Shown here: positions 13,511-14,149 of the stretch, piece after piece
Position numbering within the stretch: position 1 is the first letter of the stretch
Layout: the number at the start of each line of letters is the position of its first letter
NCBI GenBank assembly: GCA_035604635.1
Contig: DATNIC010000145.1
Coordinates: 1-14,149 of the forward strand
Length of the DNA: 14,149 bases
Source of the DNA: DATNIC01 sp035604635
GTDB taxonomy: Bacteria; Vulcanimicrobiota; Vulcanimicrobiia; Vulcanimicrobiales; Vulcanimicrobiaceae
Direction: 5' to 3'
Notes under the pieces: model-generated
Database searches by the model: none
The model's input: the letters and a program-made list of their open reading frames with translations, nothing else
Told to the model about the DNA's origin: nothing
Translations under genes and position numbers: made by a program

Positions 13511-14149
13511 ATGCTCAACCCAAGCCGCTCAATGTTGAAGCAAGCTGCGGCGGCGCTGACCATCGCAGCGCTGTGCTTCGGCGCGGCTGCGCCTGCTCGG
13601 GCGGACGACACCGAGCGGCAGATCGGCGCCCAAGTCTACGCCCAGTTGGAGCAAAAGGGCGAGATCATGACGAGTTCCCCGTGGTACCGCGTCCTCAACC
13701 CCATCGCCACGCGCATCTCGCACGCCGCCGATCAGCAGTATGACTTTCCCTTCCACTTCATTCTGGTCCATGAGAAAGCGCCGAATGCGTTCTCGGTACC
13801 CGGCGGAAACGTCTATGTGACCGATTCGCTCATGACGTTCGTGCAGAATCAGCAGGAGCTCGCCGGCGTCCTATGCCACGAGACGTCGCATAGCATCCAT
13901 CACGACGTCGTAAACCTGAGTCGCAAAGATCAAAACTTGGCGATCGGAGCGACCGTTCTGTCAATCCTCCTGGGCGGTGGGCACAACGGGATCGTCAACA
14001 GCGCGCTCAATATCGCAGGCGGTCTCGAAACGATGAACTTTTCTCGGGCCGTCGAATCGGCGGCCGATCAAAAAGGTGCGTACACTTGTGCGCAGGCAGG
14101 TTACAACCCCTGGGGCCTCGTCTGGCTCTTTCAAAACTTCGAGAAGGCC
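13511..14149 (+). CDS. Secreted M48-family zinc metallopeptidase, 3' end beyond the window
   Basis: 213 residues are visible and the frame is open to the window edge. An N-terminal signal peptide (hydrophobic core about 11-27, likely cleavage after APARA at 31) points to export. The peptidase domain shows NAFSVPGGNVYVT (92-104), which is typical of M48 proteins of the BepA/LoiP/YcaL type, then the zinc motif HETSH (123-127). The third ligand candidate is Glu182 in SRAVESAAD. Ser replaces the more common Gly in the second-last position of HExGH, which does not remove a ligand. These proteins take part in envelope protein quality control. Any C-terminal repeat domain (for example TPR) would lie outside the window. 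A second ATG at 13532 would still leave a signal peptide, but the first one has the better upstream purine tract. Confidence 0.9.
   Translation, partial: MLNPSRSMLKQAAAALTIAALCFGAAAPARADDTERQIGAQVYAQLEQKGEIMTSSPWYRVLNPIATRISHAADQQYDFPFHFILVHEKAPNAFSVPGGNVYVTDSLMTFVQNQQELAGVLCHETSHSIHHDVVNLSRKDQNLAIGATVLSILLGGGHNGIVNSALNIAGGLETMNFSRAVESAADQKGAYTCAQAGYNPWGLVWLFQNFEKA

Noticed and set aside
1..14149. Search for CRISPR repeats, insertion sequences, toxin-antitoxin or defence genes, and riboswitches
   Set aside because: Nothing was recognised. Coding sequence fills almost all of the window and every sizeable gene has a housekeeping, signalling, transport or envelope family match.

Overview
The window is a densely packed, GC-rich bacterial chromosome segment. 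It has no insertion sequence, phage gene, CRISPR array or rRNA. The longest stretch without a gene is about 130 bases. The gene order recG ... rsmD-coaD-coiled-coil gene-PDZ/Lon-like protease matches the ylbH-ylbI-...-ylbL neighbourhood of Firmicutes and related Terrabacteria lineages. High GC, a fused hisIE and tightly overlapping genes would fit a lineage such as Candidatus Eremiobacterota or another GC-rich Terrabacteria phylum. That placement is inference, because no phylogenetic marker is available here to settle it.

Left part (1-3799): the 3' part of an enoyl-CoA hydratase gene (+) ends 2 bases from the end of a convergent gene (-). That minus-strand gene encodes a membrane-anchored TlpA-type thioredoxin domain fused to a complete family 5 (oligopeptide/dipeptide type) solute-binding protein. 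Divergent from it, across 34 bases, is a regulator with a DUF2249 domain in front of a CRP/FNR-type sensor and helix-turn-helix (+). The regulator's stop codon overlaps the stop codon of the next minus-strand gene.

Central and right part (3796-13377, all -): one apparently continuous transcription unit. Read in its own direction it runs tRNA-Gly(CCC), tRNA-Cys(GCA), a membrane SpoIIE/PP2C phosphatase, hisF, hisIE, recG, a HAD hydrolase, rsmD, coaD, a DivIVA/F0-b-like coiled-coil gene, a PDZ-Lon-like protease and an Nramp-related metal transporter. Neighbouring genes overlap by 1, 4, 14 or 83 bases or are separated by at most 35, and no terminator is visible, so strong translational coupling is expected. 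The unit mixes signalling, two late-to-middle histidine biosynthesis enzymes, DNA repair, rRNA methylation, CoA synthesis, envelope proteolysis and metal import.

Right end (13511-14149, +): a secreted M48 metallopeptidase that runs off the window. It is divergent from the tRNAs across a 133-base spacer that must hold the promoters for both directions.

I found no convincing new defence or mobile system. The most interesting items are the thioredoxin-solute-binding fusion with its divergent DUF2249-CRP partner, the non-canonical Nramp binding site, the 83-base overlap at its start, a 10-bp hairpin that buries the protease start codon, and tRNAs apparently heading a long mRNA.
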